Origin: Zygnema circumcarinatum
Lineage: Eukaryota; Streptophyta; Zygnematophyceae; Zygnematales; Zygnemataceae
Direction of reading: 5' to 3'
Assembly (NCBI GenBank): GCA_037447605.1
Contig: CM074805.1
Location: 4,180,936 to 4,244,935, forward strand
DNA: 64,000 nt
The translations under genes and the position numbers were made by a program. The notes under the pieces are model-generated. The model was not told where the DNA came from. It saw only the letters and a list, made by a program, of their open reading frames with translations, and searched no databases. Below, piece after piece: positions 24,501-41,245 of the stretch; position 1 is the first letter of the stretch, and each line of letters opens with the position of its first letter.

Positions 24501-26029
24501 CATCGAAATGTTTCCAGCTGAGACCGATCTGTGCAGAGCTGCACCAGCATAGTTACTGAGTTCTGCAGCGAACAATGGACCAGTTAGTTTCAATGGCATC
24601 GATGTGGAATCGCTTGTACTTCCAAATGGTGTATCGTCACTGCAAACAAGAACAGCGCCTATGCGTTCAATTTTTTTTTGTGTCCCATTAGAACAGGATA
24701 CTGTTTTCCCGCATAAGTTCTTGGGTCAACTTGGCAATGGCAATCTGAACCTTATAACCACGACTATCCCAAGTAAAGGATATGACTGCGCAATCACTTA
24801 ATCAACTTGTTCTTGCAATAGTTACCATAGTTGCGCACACTTTCCAGTCATGTTCATAGGAGTCACTATTCCTTCAACCATAGTGCACTCGTCCGCGTTG
24901 TTTTGATGAATAAGCTTACCTTCAGTTCTCCTGCGTTAGGCCCTGAGACATAGAACTCCACTGTGTCTCCTTCCCTCCTTGACCGTGTCTTAATGAAGGT
25001 GCCCTCAAACCCACGCAACGCACAAATGAGGTCCTCCACGAGGGCTTCTTCCTGCATTACAGCATTAAATGCAGGCAAAAACGAACAGATCAATTGAATA
25101 TCCCACTAAATCATCATCAAGCCAAATTAAGCGACACATGATTGCATGACCCCTCTCGTATCCAGTGTTACGAGTCTGTTCACCTTTGTCCAATGAAACA
25201 TAAATGGTTAAGCCCTTATTATACGTTAACTTCCGTTTTGAGGTCTCTTAATCACAACTTTCCAGCTTAACATAGTTATCTACCTGGTCCAGGAGTGACA
25301 ACTCCTCGAACGCACTAGGTTCCAGATCGATTCTGCTACCAATCCCCACTTGTTCCACATGTCAGGTTACACTCAAGCCTCAACCAAAGTTTTTTGAAGA
25401 ATTTTAATGATTATGTGACGAGGAAGATGAGGCCAGCACATCCTCAAGACGGTCTGGTCAAACCTTGACTTAGGGCAATGATGTAATCACTTCAAGGATT
25501 TGCACATGCTGAAGAGAAAGCTTACTGGACCTCCTTTCTAGGCGAGTAGCATACAATTGGTGCAAGTCTTGTGATGATGCCAATGGTACAATAACGACTA
25601 ATGGTTTTACCTTGGGCTGATCGTTGTTTTCAGCATCACTCAAACAGTTTATTATGTCATTAATCGCTTGCATGATGCTTTGTTGTTTAAAAGGCAGATA
25701 GGCGAATCCCGCCGACATGTTCAGTATGCCGATAACTATTTCTTTTTTTATGTTTCTGGTGGTCTTTGCACCTGCCACCCGTCGTGCAATGAATGTCTCG
25801 ATCTTGCTCCGCTCGTGCACACTCCTGCAAGGAACTAGAAGAGGAAATGGGTAAATCAACAAGGGCTGAATGAGAGGTATAGAAATGCTGAAAGGGAACC
25901 GGCAAAGAGTTCTAAGAATTTAGCAAGCAGTGATGAACATGTACGGTTTGAGAGACAAATTATGGTAAAGAGTAAAAAACGACCTGTTGCAGATACGTTC
26001 CCGAAAGCAAGGGCATCTCCATCTCCCAT
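18565..26029 (-). CDS. GCP2: Gamma-tubulin complex protein 2 (Spc97 family)
   Basis: About 21 coding exons (5'->3'): 26029-25984, 25824-25772, 25051-24920, 24562-24440, 24041-23955, 23526-23428, 22981-22907, 22601-22529, 22354-22217, 21871-21746, 21231-21178, 20874-20776, 20728-20696, 20650-20576, 20318-20013, 19887-19756, 19595-19488, 19325-19263, 19170-19096, 18994-18903, 18745-18565; roughly 724 aa. The blocks run in GCP2 order: EEALVEDLICALRGFEG, WRMGQLSLL, SYSEFMIEE, ILTTGKCLTAIRECGHSAK, YLECIQIAY, GDFILDFMDFASGEL, VPWPISLVVSQKALKAYK, VLEPNW. The YSEFMIEE and RECGH blocks and the SLVVSQKALKAY helix favour GCP2 over GCP3-6. It is a core subunit of the gamma-tubulin small complex and nucleates microtubules at membranes and along microtubules. 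Between 23428 and 22981 the phases do not join, so a microexon of length 2 mod 3 is probably missing. The first two short exons fit by phase but are not confirmed. An insert of about 70 acidic residues lies in the 306-nt exon. Confidence 0.88.
23047..23082. repeat. 15-bp perfect inverted repeat in a GCP2 intron
   Basis: Arms 23047-23061 (ACAACCACAGGAGAC) and 23068-23082 are exact complements around the 6-nt loop ATCGAG. It lies in the 446-bp GCP2 intron whose flanking phases do not join. Confidence 0.85.
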
Positions 26030-27827
<1,798 letters not shown>

Positions 27828-30690
27828 TTATGAGTTGATTCTCCTTCGGAATGCCACAGTACACACTCGACTACCCTCAACTCCGCCAAACCGAAAAGTC
27901 GGATACGTCTTAACATGGTCCACATATTCCAGGACAGACTGTTGCGCAGCCGGATGCAATACTTCAGATGGGCTTTTGGAGACTTTTCCGTTTGCTTCCA
28001 ACCTTTCAGTAGGCCCAGTAAAGTCTGCCACTAACTCTTCGTGTGTGTTGTTGCACGAGGTAATAACCTGCACTCAAGTACACAAGCCAAGCTTAGAAAT
28101 AATATGGTAGGGAGCTATTGGGGTTACTGAATAACTATCTTATCAACGTTTCTGACATTCAACACTCCAAGTCAAAATCCAGAAATTGATCTCCACACCA
28201 CGAAAAGGCCTTCCTGAACCATTCAAAAGTGAAACGATACAAAATACCTGAATCAGAAGTACTCTACGAAGTACTCCTGTACAACGCAAAAGCACTTAAG
28301 GATAATTTCCAAAACACATATCCGAGATAAGCCTTATTGACTATGCCTGCGCAAAATATTCTAATGGTGCACTGCTCCTTCGTGATTCACTCTACGGGCG
28401 ATGAATCTTACCAAAAGACCAGTTGGTGCTAGAAGCTTCTCCACTGTTTTCCTGTAAAGCTTCCTGAATGCCCCAAATAACACCACGTCTGTAAACACCT
28501 GCTTATTTTGTACACCGTGAGATATGACTGACACTAAAGACACTAGTTTTCTGCTTTCAGGGTATTGCAGAAAAGTGTGACATGCATCTCACAGAAAGGA
28601 CACTATAAGAGAAAAGACAATAGAAACAGAATCAGAACACCGGGAATCTACAAATCGCGAAAGACTCGTTTCTATAAGACAGAAGATTTCCATACTTGTG
28701 AGTGCGTCCTTCAGGGTGCAGCTTCACTGCGTCGTATGTACCCTTATCCATTATTAGTTCAAATTGCCCCTCCAGTCTTGAGTCCAGCACATCGTCCACC
28801 TGCAAGAGTAAACGTGCAAGCAGTTCCTAGCCGTTAAAGTTGCACATGGAACTATAAACATATCAGAATGAAAAGACTTCACAGGTAGCTTACTCGGTTG
28901 TGATTCTTTTGTTGTGCGTCGCAGTCATGGGGACATAGAAAAAGGTAGTTGGGGCTTACCACAAAATTAATCTGCGCCAAGTTTGTCCTCTGAGCGATGG
29001 CCCTTGCCAATTCCACGGCAGCTTCACAATAGTCTGTTCCAGTTAAGTCCGTGAACCTGCGCAAATTGCAAGCAAACCAAAGAGGCAAATTTGAGAGGCA
29101 AATCTCTCAAATATTTCTTGTCTAACTCATGCAAGCACTCAGTTAACATAGACAAAAATAATTACGAAACCGACATCTGCAGAAAGCTGCTACTTTAGAA
29201 TACTTTGGTACAAACTTTGGATTGATATCTTGCTAATGAACTGGCAAAAAAAAAAAAAAAAAACAGCCAATGTCAAAACAAAAACAATCGGAACAAAAAG
29301 AACTCAATAACATGACTCACCCATGGCGAGCAAGGGCGTGTAGCAACAACCCATTGCCAGTGCCAACATCAAGAACGCGCCAGTTGGCAGCCTGACCAGC
29401 TAAAGGTGATGACGATGTAGATCCTCCATTTGCAGATGGGCCCTCAGCTATATTGTCGGACAAGTTCGATGCCGCAGCAGCAGCAATCCGAGCAGTCCAT
29501 TCTGCACAAACCTCCAACACGGCGTCGCCGAACCTGGAGAGACACGCCGTTGTTGACCAATTAATTCACAGTGGACAGCGGACTTGTAGTGCTATGAAGT
29601 TTCAAATTCATACACTTTTATTCATAGTACGAATAATACAAAAGTGGCTTTGTAACACTGAAGAAGTAATTAAAAACACCGGGATATTGTAGATTGCCAA
29701 CACGGAAACACAGGCCTCAAACATACTGCAATGGCGATTTCGATGAACTGTCTCCGACATGCATTACACCTGAGGTTATCTACTGAGTGTTTCTCGGGCA
29801 GGATGCAATCGAAGATATAGTTGCAGATTAGAAGGGTTCGTCATAGTTTGAATTTGTCGGGTACCAGATTTCACCCGGCTGCCCAGTTTCATGGAAGTTG
29901 CTCAGTTCATCTGCATATGTTGTGTCCCAGTGACTTCTCAAACCGAGGACCGAGCCTTCATCCTCGCCTTCTTCTTCATCCTCTGAGCAACTGAGACAAT
30001 CACAACAAACCAACAAACATCCAGCAACAATAGATCACCTGTCAAATTCATTACAAAATTCAATTGTGCTTAATCTTGGCCCAAGCATCCTCTACAGTTG
30101 TCAGCAGGACCTGCAGATCGAAAAAAACCAAAACGACAGCACCTGACATGTTCATCTTTGGAAAAAGGACTCTACATGAAAAACTTTGGAGCGAATGCTT
30201 GTCATGCAATGGTCTTCACGAATGCAAGGCAAATCCGCGCAGAAACACCCTACATAATCCTGCCTGGCATTGAGAAAATCCAGATGCAATCGCTTGTTGA
30301 TGATCATATACGCATAAGATTCCTATGCGGGAAAAAGGAAGTCTTAACATCAAAAAAGCGTCTCCTGAACGCCCTTCATTCAGTTTCAGGCAATGTAGCC
30401 GGATTTCAATATGAGCCAATATCGCCTTACCATCCATTGGCTGCACGATCTGCAACAGTTTCCATGACCTCCATAACCTCCGCATGCCGTATATCATCCC
30501 CGTCAAGGGTACTTCCATATTCACTCTTAACAGACCAAGAGTCAGCTGCTATCGACCTCTCATCAAACGACCGCTCGTCATCCGAATGGGCGTGCTCATC
30601 CTGCACACTGTTTGCATGCCAATCTGCCAATGCAGCGTGACCATCTCGCTCAGCGGACCCGTCAGAAGCCCTCACTTTAAGCCCCACCAT
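27828..30690 (-). CDS. eEF1A-lysine methyltransferase, EFM4/METTL10 type
   Basis: Predicted 363 aa; exons (5'->3') 30690-30431, 29990-29865, 29533-29321, 29056-28960, 28799-28696, 28463-28412, 28067-27828, all GT-AG with matching phase. The catalytic domain starts at about residue 98: RSHWDTTYADELSNF, GEIWFG, the SAM-binding motif I VLDVGTGNG (about 183-191), GTDYCEAAVELARAIA, NFVVDDVLD and the motif-IV-like DKGTYDAV, then LAPTGLLVITSCNN. This order is diagnostic for the METTL10/Efm4 seven-beta-strand methyltransferases that modify one lysine of translation factor eEF1A in the cytoplasm. A Gly/Ser insert (about 150-175) interrupts the region before motif I. The first 95 residues are an acidic, Ser/Asp-rich extension that I do not recognise. 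The exon 5/6 junction was chosen because only that acceptor restores phase. Confidence 0.88.
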
Positions 30691-30795
30691 GTCTGCCCTT
30701 TCCCTTCCTCTTCCCGTTCTCAGAATATAGTGCTCGCAAGAGGCGGCGGATGGCAAGGCGGCATGCAGCAGGCGTAGCTCCGTCCAGGAAAGCGC

Positions 30796-30892
30796 CCGCC
30801 CTGCCCCGCCCTGCCCTGCCCCGCCCTGCCCCGCCCTGCCCTGCCCTGCCCTGCCCTGCCCTGCCCTGCCCTGCCCTGCCCTGCCCTGCCGC
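30796..30892. repeat. (CCTGC)n pentanucleotide array
   Basis: About 18 units of CCTGC with CCCCGCCCTGCC variants in the first half. On the minus strand it reads GGCAGGGCAGG, a repeated G3-tract pattern, about 105-200 bp upstream of the methyltransferase ATG, so it could lie in its leader or core promoter. Confidence 0.9.
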
Positions 30893-31465
30893 CTGCACGG
30901 GCCCGAGTCCCGAGGTCAGGCCAGTCCAGGCCGGGCCGGGTCGGGCCCAAGCGAGCGAGGGCGAGGGCAGAATTGCAAGTTCGCGTTTTGAATCCCGCTC
31001 GCTCTGCTGGCAACCGCCCGCCCGCGCTCGCTCGACAAGCTCTAGGGACCGACCACAACTGACGACGGTACGCACAATGCTGCATTGTAACACGACCATG
31101 CAACAAACAGCACGTACATTTCAAGTGGGAATAGAACCAAGGAAGCTGGAATACCAGACGATCCGCATGCTTGCAGTTCATTGAAGTTGTGCCCATACAG
31201 TACAATGGTGCTCCGCTCCTCGAGCCATGCATGCATGCATGCAACCTCCACAACTGCTCCCGCCTAGGCGCAGGCGGCGACGATTGGGTCCCTTCGCCGC
31301 AAAACTCCCACCGAGCGCATCATGCGAGGCCGTACGTATCGTACGGTTCGTACGCATCCCGTGAACAGTGTACGGCCGTGACCAGACCTTACGGTCGGAC
31401 CGTACGGTGCTACGAAGGAGTGCAGGAGACGACTGTGAGGACCTCCAAGACTCGCGCTCAAGTGT

Positions 31466-31856
31466 GTCTGCCCTATAGATCCGTATGTATCAAACGCGTG
31501 TATTAATACACTGTATAATACATGCGTATTATACAACATTTTAAAAATACAGTGTATTTTTAATGTATTTAACGTATTTTCTTTATTTCCTTGGTTAGTT
31601 GAACAAAATTTGATTATAATATTGAAATTCCAGCACTTGCCAAGTCACGTCACTTGCCAAACACTCAACACGTGTGACTTGGTCCGTACATGCTCGTACA
31701 CCCCTTTCGTACATAATTTCCGTACGGATCTATGTTCCGATTGTACGGCTGTTAACAGTTGCGTTAAGGTATTATACAGTGTATAATACAGTATTAATAC
31801 TGTATTATACATTGTATCGAACCTCAAAGTGTATAATACGGATCTATAGTCTGCCC
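31466..31856. mobile_element. Small non-autonomous DNA transposon (375 bp) with 8-bp target duplication
   Basis: Element 31474-31848 has inverted ends TATAGATCCGTAT at both termini (13 bp exact, weaker similarity for another 40 bp) and is flanked by the direct repeat GTCTGCCC (31466-31473 and 31849-31856). It has no coding capacity. The interior is AT-rich and palindromic (GTATTAATAC, GTATAATAC units) and carries several CGTACG motifs at 31680-31750. The 8-bp duplication points to hAT or a related superfamily; the ends do not match the hAT-like element at 9897. Confidence 0.85.
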
Positions 31857-31917
31857 TGAGGGAGAGGGAGGGGGAGGGGGAAGGGGGAAGGGGGAGGGGG
31901 AAGGGGGAGGGGCGGCC
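31857..31917 (+). repeat. G-rich purine tract in the leader of the small membrane protein gene
   Basis: Repeated GGGGGA/GGGGGAA units on the + strand, ending about 12 bp before the ATG at 31930. Four or more runs of G3-5 are compatible with a G-quadruplex in DNA or in the leader RNA. Confidence 0.75.
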
Positions 31918-31929
31918 TGCTCACAAGCC

Positions 31930-32723
31930 ATGGCGGACACAGGCAGCCGTCCCACAGTTCGCATGGAGGTTTCTAAGGGCCAGCGGAAGGTGGAGGTGGA
32001 GTTTAACGCGCTCAGCGTGGATGAAGCCAGTCACGTATGTGATCTATGGAGTTTTTGTCGGGGGAGAGGGCGAATGTGGAATACGAGGGCGTGAGTCGAG
32101 TCAGATAGGAGTCTGAGTTTGGAATAGTAAGGAGATTGCAGGAAATATGGTGGTAGTGAGAATCAACGTGTTTTCTGGTGCAGAAGCTCGCAAGGGAGCT
32201 GGAGGGCAACGCAGTCTTTTGGAGGAAGAAGCTGGAGGTGAGTTGTTGATGCTATCTAGCAGAGCTTTGTTTCCATAGCGTGCTCCGCTTTCAGAATTTA
32301 ATATTTTTCTAAGATTTTTAATTAGTCTGACGGCTGTCAAGATACACATTTGGCAAGAAAAGAAAAATACAAGGTAATCATTGAAGGGCGTGCCCTTCAT
32401 GATGATTGTTTTTGTTTGTGTTGCGGTTTCATGAAATGTCTCTTTCTTTGGAGACTCTCTGTCAAGCTAAAAAGGCTGGATTGACTCAAGCTTGGTCTGG
32501 GATCTTAGGTGATATGGAAGCGGTTAACTGCTTGAAATATCGTTCTTTTTGACTGCAGGGCGTCCTTGAAGCTGCCATTTCTGGCAAAAATGCCAAAATA
32601 CGGACGTCTCCAAGCGCGGATCCTCTTCTTTTTTTGGGCGCCATTGTCACATCCCTCGTTGCGTTCTCAGCGCTGGCTGCTGTTACAGCACTGTCCGGGG
32701 CCCGCCATCAGCACCATCATTGA
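31930..32723 (+). CDS. Small single-pass membrane protein, unknown family
   Basis: Predicted 107 aa; exons 31930-32034, 32184-32237, 32559-32723, GT-AG and phase 0 throughout. ATG context AAGCCATGGCG. Residues 1-70 are charged and hydrophilic with amphipathic helix character (KLARELEGNAVFWRKKLEG). One strong transmembrane segment follows at about 79-98 (LLFLGAIVTSLVAFSALAAV), and the tail is His-rich (ARHQHHH). This suggests a tail-anchored-like protein with a short lumenal or stromal end. I recognise no family. The regular three-exon structure with matching phases supports a real gene. Its divergent neighbour is the methyltransferase gene. Confidence 0.65.
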
Positions 32724-33729
32724 CCTTCTGCTCAAGGAACATATCCCTTCCGAACTGCAGCAAGAGAAAGCTGCAGCGCACTGCAAATATCGCGTTTCCG
32801 CTTTAGCTTACTGTTCGTGCGTTCTAGTCTGAAACCTTTTTCATGGTTTCTTGAACATCACATGCCTCTTCAGCATGACCCTTGTTGTGAGCGCTGATGG
32901 CATGTGAGGTCCACTGCAACCATGTTTCACTGAGGTTGGAGGAGTTATGTCGTGGCTTCAGAGGGTGGAGATAGCAAGAAACTTCCCACCAATTTTTTTG
33001 TTCCTCCTTTTTAACCATCACATAAGTCGCGATTAGTGTGGATGGGGTTTGTGACTAATCTAGGTGTATTTGAAGGCCTAAATGGTTACTTTTCTTCACT
33101 CTTTGGCCCTCTCCTTCTGTAAACATTCAGCTGAAACGTTGTAAATATGCATTTTTTGGCACTCACGATCAGTGGCTTGATGTGAATATGTTGGTCGGTG
33201 GTGACTTTCACTCTTTTGGTGATGATTAATTGGATTGGTCTAAACAGCGCCGCTTGGTTTTGAGCTCACTCGCCGTGTTGCAATTGAGCTTCATATGTCA
33301 AACGAGCAACGCCAAGCCCATTGCCAAACTCACCTTTCACATTGTTGGTGTTGCCTGCAGCAGTGGCAGCAATAGTCACGAACTGCATAGCTTTATCTTT
33401 GTCAGTTCGACAATCCAGATTTGGCAGCAGACTCTGTGATCTTCAGCTTGATACTTCATATGAAGCTGCAAATTCCATGCGCAACTGATAGTTCCATTTT
33501 TCCTGCCATTGCATTCAGAAGTCAGCCATCGATCCATCCACTTTGAAAGAGACACAAAGTAACACAACAAAACGGGACCTTCCTTTGTAACGGAGCCAAT
33601 CAGCGCCTTCCACGTCATCCACACTCTTGCCAACTGGCCAATTACAATCACCCATCCTGCCACGTTAGCCCTAATTCCGTCGTCCTGCAAACTCTCGCCT
33701 TCCCCCAGACTGCCTCTGTGCAGGCGGCC
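32724..33729. other. Intergenic, 3' flank of small membrane protein gene and LdpA-like promoter
   Basis: No gene recognised. Short T-rich runs and ordinary composition. The last 150 bp include GCCAAT-like and CCACGTC motifs but no clear TATA box. Confidence 0.45.
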
Positions 33730-38895
<5,166 letters not shown>

Positions 38896-41245
38896 TCTCA
38901 ACTCTCAGACTCGCTTTCAATGGCCGTACTTCAATCGCTGCGAGATAGTCCCTAGGGAACCTCCTCCTTCATCAGAGTCTTATCCGTCCTTATTATCTAC
39001 TTGGGGAGGAGATCGGCCCACTTGAATGTCAGGTCATAGTGCTCACATGCACTGCGGATGTCTGTGGCTTGCGGTGCTCTAAGGGGCATAAACAAAAGCT
39101 TACGGTCCAGCATTCAGCAGAAACAGCATGTGGCCTGTAGCTTTAGGGTTTTCAGGGGGGAGGGGGAGGTGAACTGCTTCATTTGACGTTAGGGTTTTCA
39201 GGGGGGAAGGGGAGGTGAACTGCTTCATTTGACGTCCATCGGACTAGTGTATAACTTTGTAACAAACCTTACTGGAAAAAAGCCCCATTTTTCATTTTTC
39301 TTGCCAAGTTCTCGTCGACATTTATAGCGTTGCTCTCAAAAGCAGAACCCTCCATTGCACTCAGCGCCCGCGCCTCGTCATTTGGCCAAGCCGACGCCCG
39401 TCCTGACCAATCCTCTCAACTTTAGTTTCTGGAATAACAGCCAGTTTTGTACAAAAGACTAGTCAGGATGCTGTCGTCCTCAATATCGTGCACAGTCGAG
39501 TCCTCGGTACCGTGGAGGGTCTCAAACTTGCCACGAGGCTGTGGACATTGAGCGTAACAGGCCGTGAGGGGTAGCCACGTGAATGGAAACTCTGGTTTCG
39601 GGAAAGGCTCGTTGTCGGATGGGCAAAGAACTTTGCGATCGCAGGTTTGGAGTCGAAAGCAGGTTCTGTGGCGTCGACTTGTCACCTTGGCGATAAGAGT
39701 TTTAAAGGCTGAGAGCCCCCGAAAATGCCATCCACGGGCCGCCACGCAGGATCCTAACGGCTCACAAAACACGGCCCATAGATCAGTTTACAGGATGGTG
39801 CGCGAAACTAATGCCATGACACCACAGCAGGAAGGCGTCCCTGCACAGGAAACAACTCCGTTGCAATGTTGCATGCGCAAAGTTTCTTTGAAACGACCAG
39901 TGAAAACAGAATTGAAACACTTTTATTCCCGCCCGAACCGAATGCCCTTTTCTTGTGCGAAGCAGGCCTACGGGTGTACGCCGCCTTGCAGGCGTTCAAA
40001 GAAATGCCGCTGATCGCCGTTTGTGGTATGCCTAGAACTAAGCCTGCAGAGGATTTTCGCGAAATACAATCAGTCTCTCTAATCATTTTAATGCCCAACA
40101 AAGATTGAATACATTTGATTCAAGATATTGTTCCTATGTTTTAATTTTTCGATTGATTAATAAAACAAGCTCTGATGTAGGGCACTCTACGTGCAGTGGT
40201 GGACTCTATGCGCCTGGAATAAAAGTAATGTTGCGACAACTCAGTAGCTGGAATCCCAATACCAAATCGACTTCAATTAGTTAGGATTGAACAAATGGCT
40301 ATCCTTGCCTTGTTTAAATGCATTTTTACTCCATAACTGATTGAACAATTGAATCTAGAACTGACGATCCATTATCTGAATCTTGAGCCGCAATAGGTAG
40401 GAATCTGCGCACGTGAGTGAGCAATTTGAATATTTGAAACAACCACAAGCCAAAGAAAAGTAAGTGGAATGCAAAAGAATTTCAAATGTTCAAACCTCCG
40501 AAATCGCATGCTCAATCCGATATGAGTTAAGATTAGATTAGATGAACCAACAACAGTTTCCCCAAAACATGCTCAACAGAAGGGTTGGCTTTACTGCAGT
40601 GCCTTAACCATCCTACTCGCTCTCTCTCTCCTTCTCGCCTCTAACTCCTCCATGAAATTCTCGCAGCCATGGCGTCGCCTGTGCCCTCACTCCAAGCGAC
40701 CAGGCGCCCGCGCGCAGGTGCCCGCCTGCCTTCCCGGCAACCCTAAAAACTGCAACGCGGCGCTCCTGGCTTCATGCCGCGGCGGCAGGCAGATCAAACA
40801 TTGAACAAATACTGTACAACTAAAATAGCAGGTACTCAATCCATATTGGAGAGTACTCGCTCTGTACCAATGCTCATTTCGCGCTTCGTTTTCTGCAAGG
40901 GCCATTTTAAACAAAGAAAGCGTATCTCGCAAAGGGCATATATCTCGAGAATGAATGCGCGACGAATTTGCAATGTACGTCATTCGGATATTGGGCCGAT
41001 TCAGTCCCGACGTTTAAGAGCTGCCCTGGTCGGAGTCGGAGTCCAAGGCCTCTTTCTCCTCTTCTTTGGAAAATATTTGCTCTTGGTTTGATGCAGGCCC
41101 TGCTGCTTCCTGTGCTGGCTGCTGCTGTGCACAGTGCCAGGACTGCTGCATCCAGGCGTGTTGCCTTGGCCCATTATCTCTGATGATGATGCTGATAATG
41201 GTGGTGGCAAGCAACACTGTGCAAACGAGTTGCGGCTTGGAATGA
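38896..41245. other. Intergenic; tandem 46-bp duplication and AT-rich stretch
   Basis: No gene recognised. A 46-bp unit is duplicated in tandem at 39144-39235. The DNA from about 40100 to 40570 is AT-rich and resembles the interior of the 9897 transposon in composition, but I found no inverted ends. At 40669 an ATG in good context opens a 16-codon frame to a plausible donor (GCGCAG|GTGCCC at 40717); its phase does not fit the next coding exon, so it is either a 5' exon of another isoform or spurious. Confidence 0.45.
39144..39235. repeat. 46-bp tandem duplication
   Basis: Two copies (39144-39189, 39190-39235) that begin TAGGGTTTTCAGGGGGG and differ at about one position (AGGGGG versus AAGGGG). 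About 250 bp after the LdpA-like stop codon. Confidence 0.85.

Larger units (their letters stand above)
30691..31929. promoter_or_regulatory. Divergent promoter region, methyltransferase and small membrane protein
   Basis: A 1.24-kb spacer between divergent start codons. It contains a CCTGC pentamer array, a CGTACGG-rich block (about 31331-31410), a 375-bp transposon and a G-rich purine tract right before the plus-strand gene. CATGCATGCATGC occurs at about 31227-31239. Confidence 0.5.

Noticed and set aside
18565-26029. Assignment to GCP3, GCP4, GCP5 or GCP6
   Set aside because: The YSEFMIEE, RECGH and SLVVSQKALKAY segments fit GCP2 better than the corresponding blocks I recall for the other members.
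30677-31253. Frames of 140-177 codons across the CCTGC array
   Set aside because: Pentamer repeat artefacts with Gly-Arg-Ala-Gln cycles.
31474-31848. miRNA precursor in the AT-rich palindromic stretch
   Set aside because: The inverted ends plus 8-bp target duplication explain it better as a DNA transposon.
39564-40013. 149-codon plus-strand frame in the intergenic region
   Set aside because: No family resemblance, no splice partners and erratic composition; kept only as a note.
40669-40717. First exon of the unknown gene (MASPVPSLQATRRPRA)
   Set aside because: Good start context and donor, but its phase does not join the exon at 41273, so it was left out of the model.
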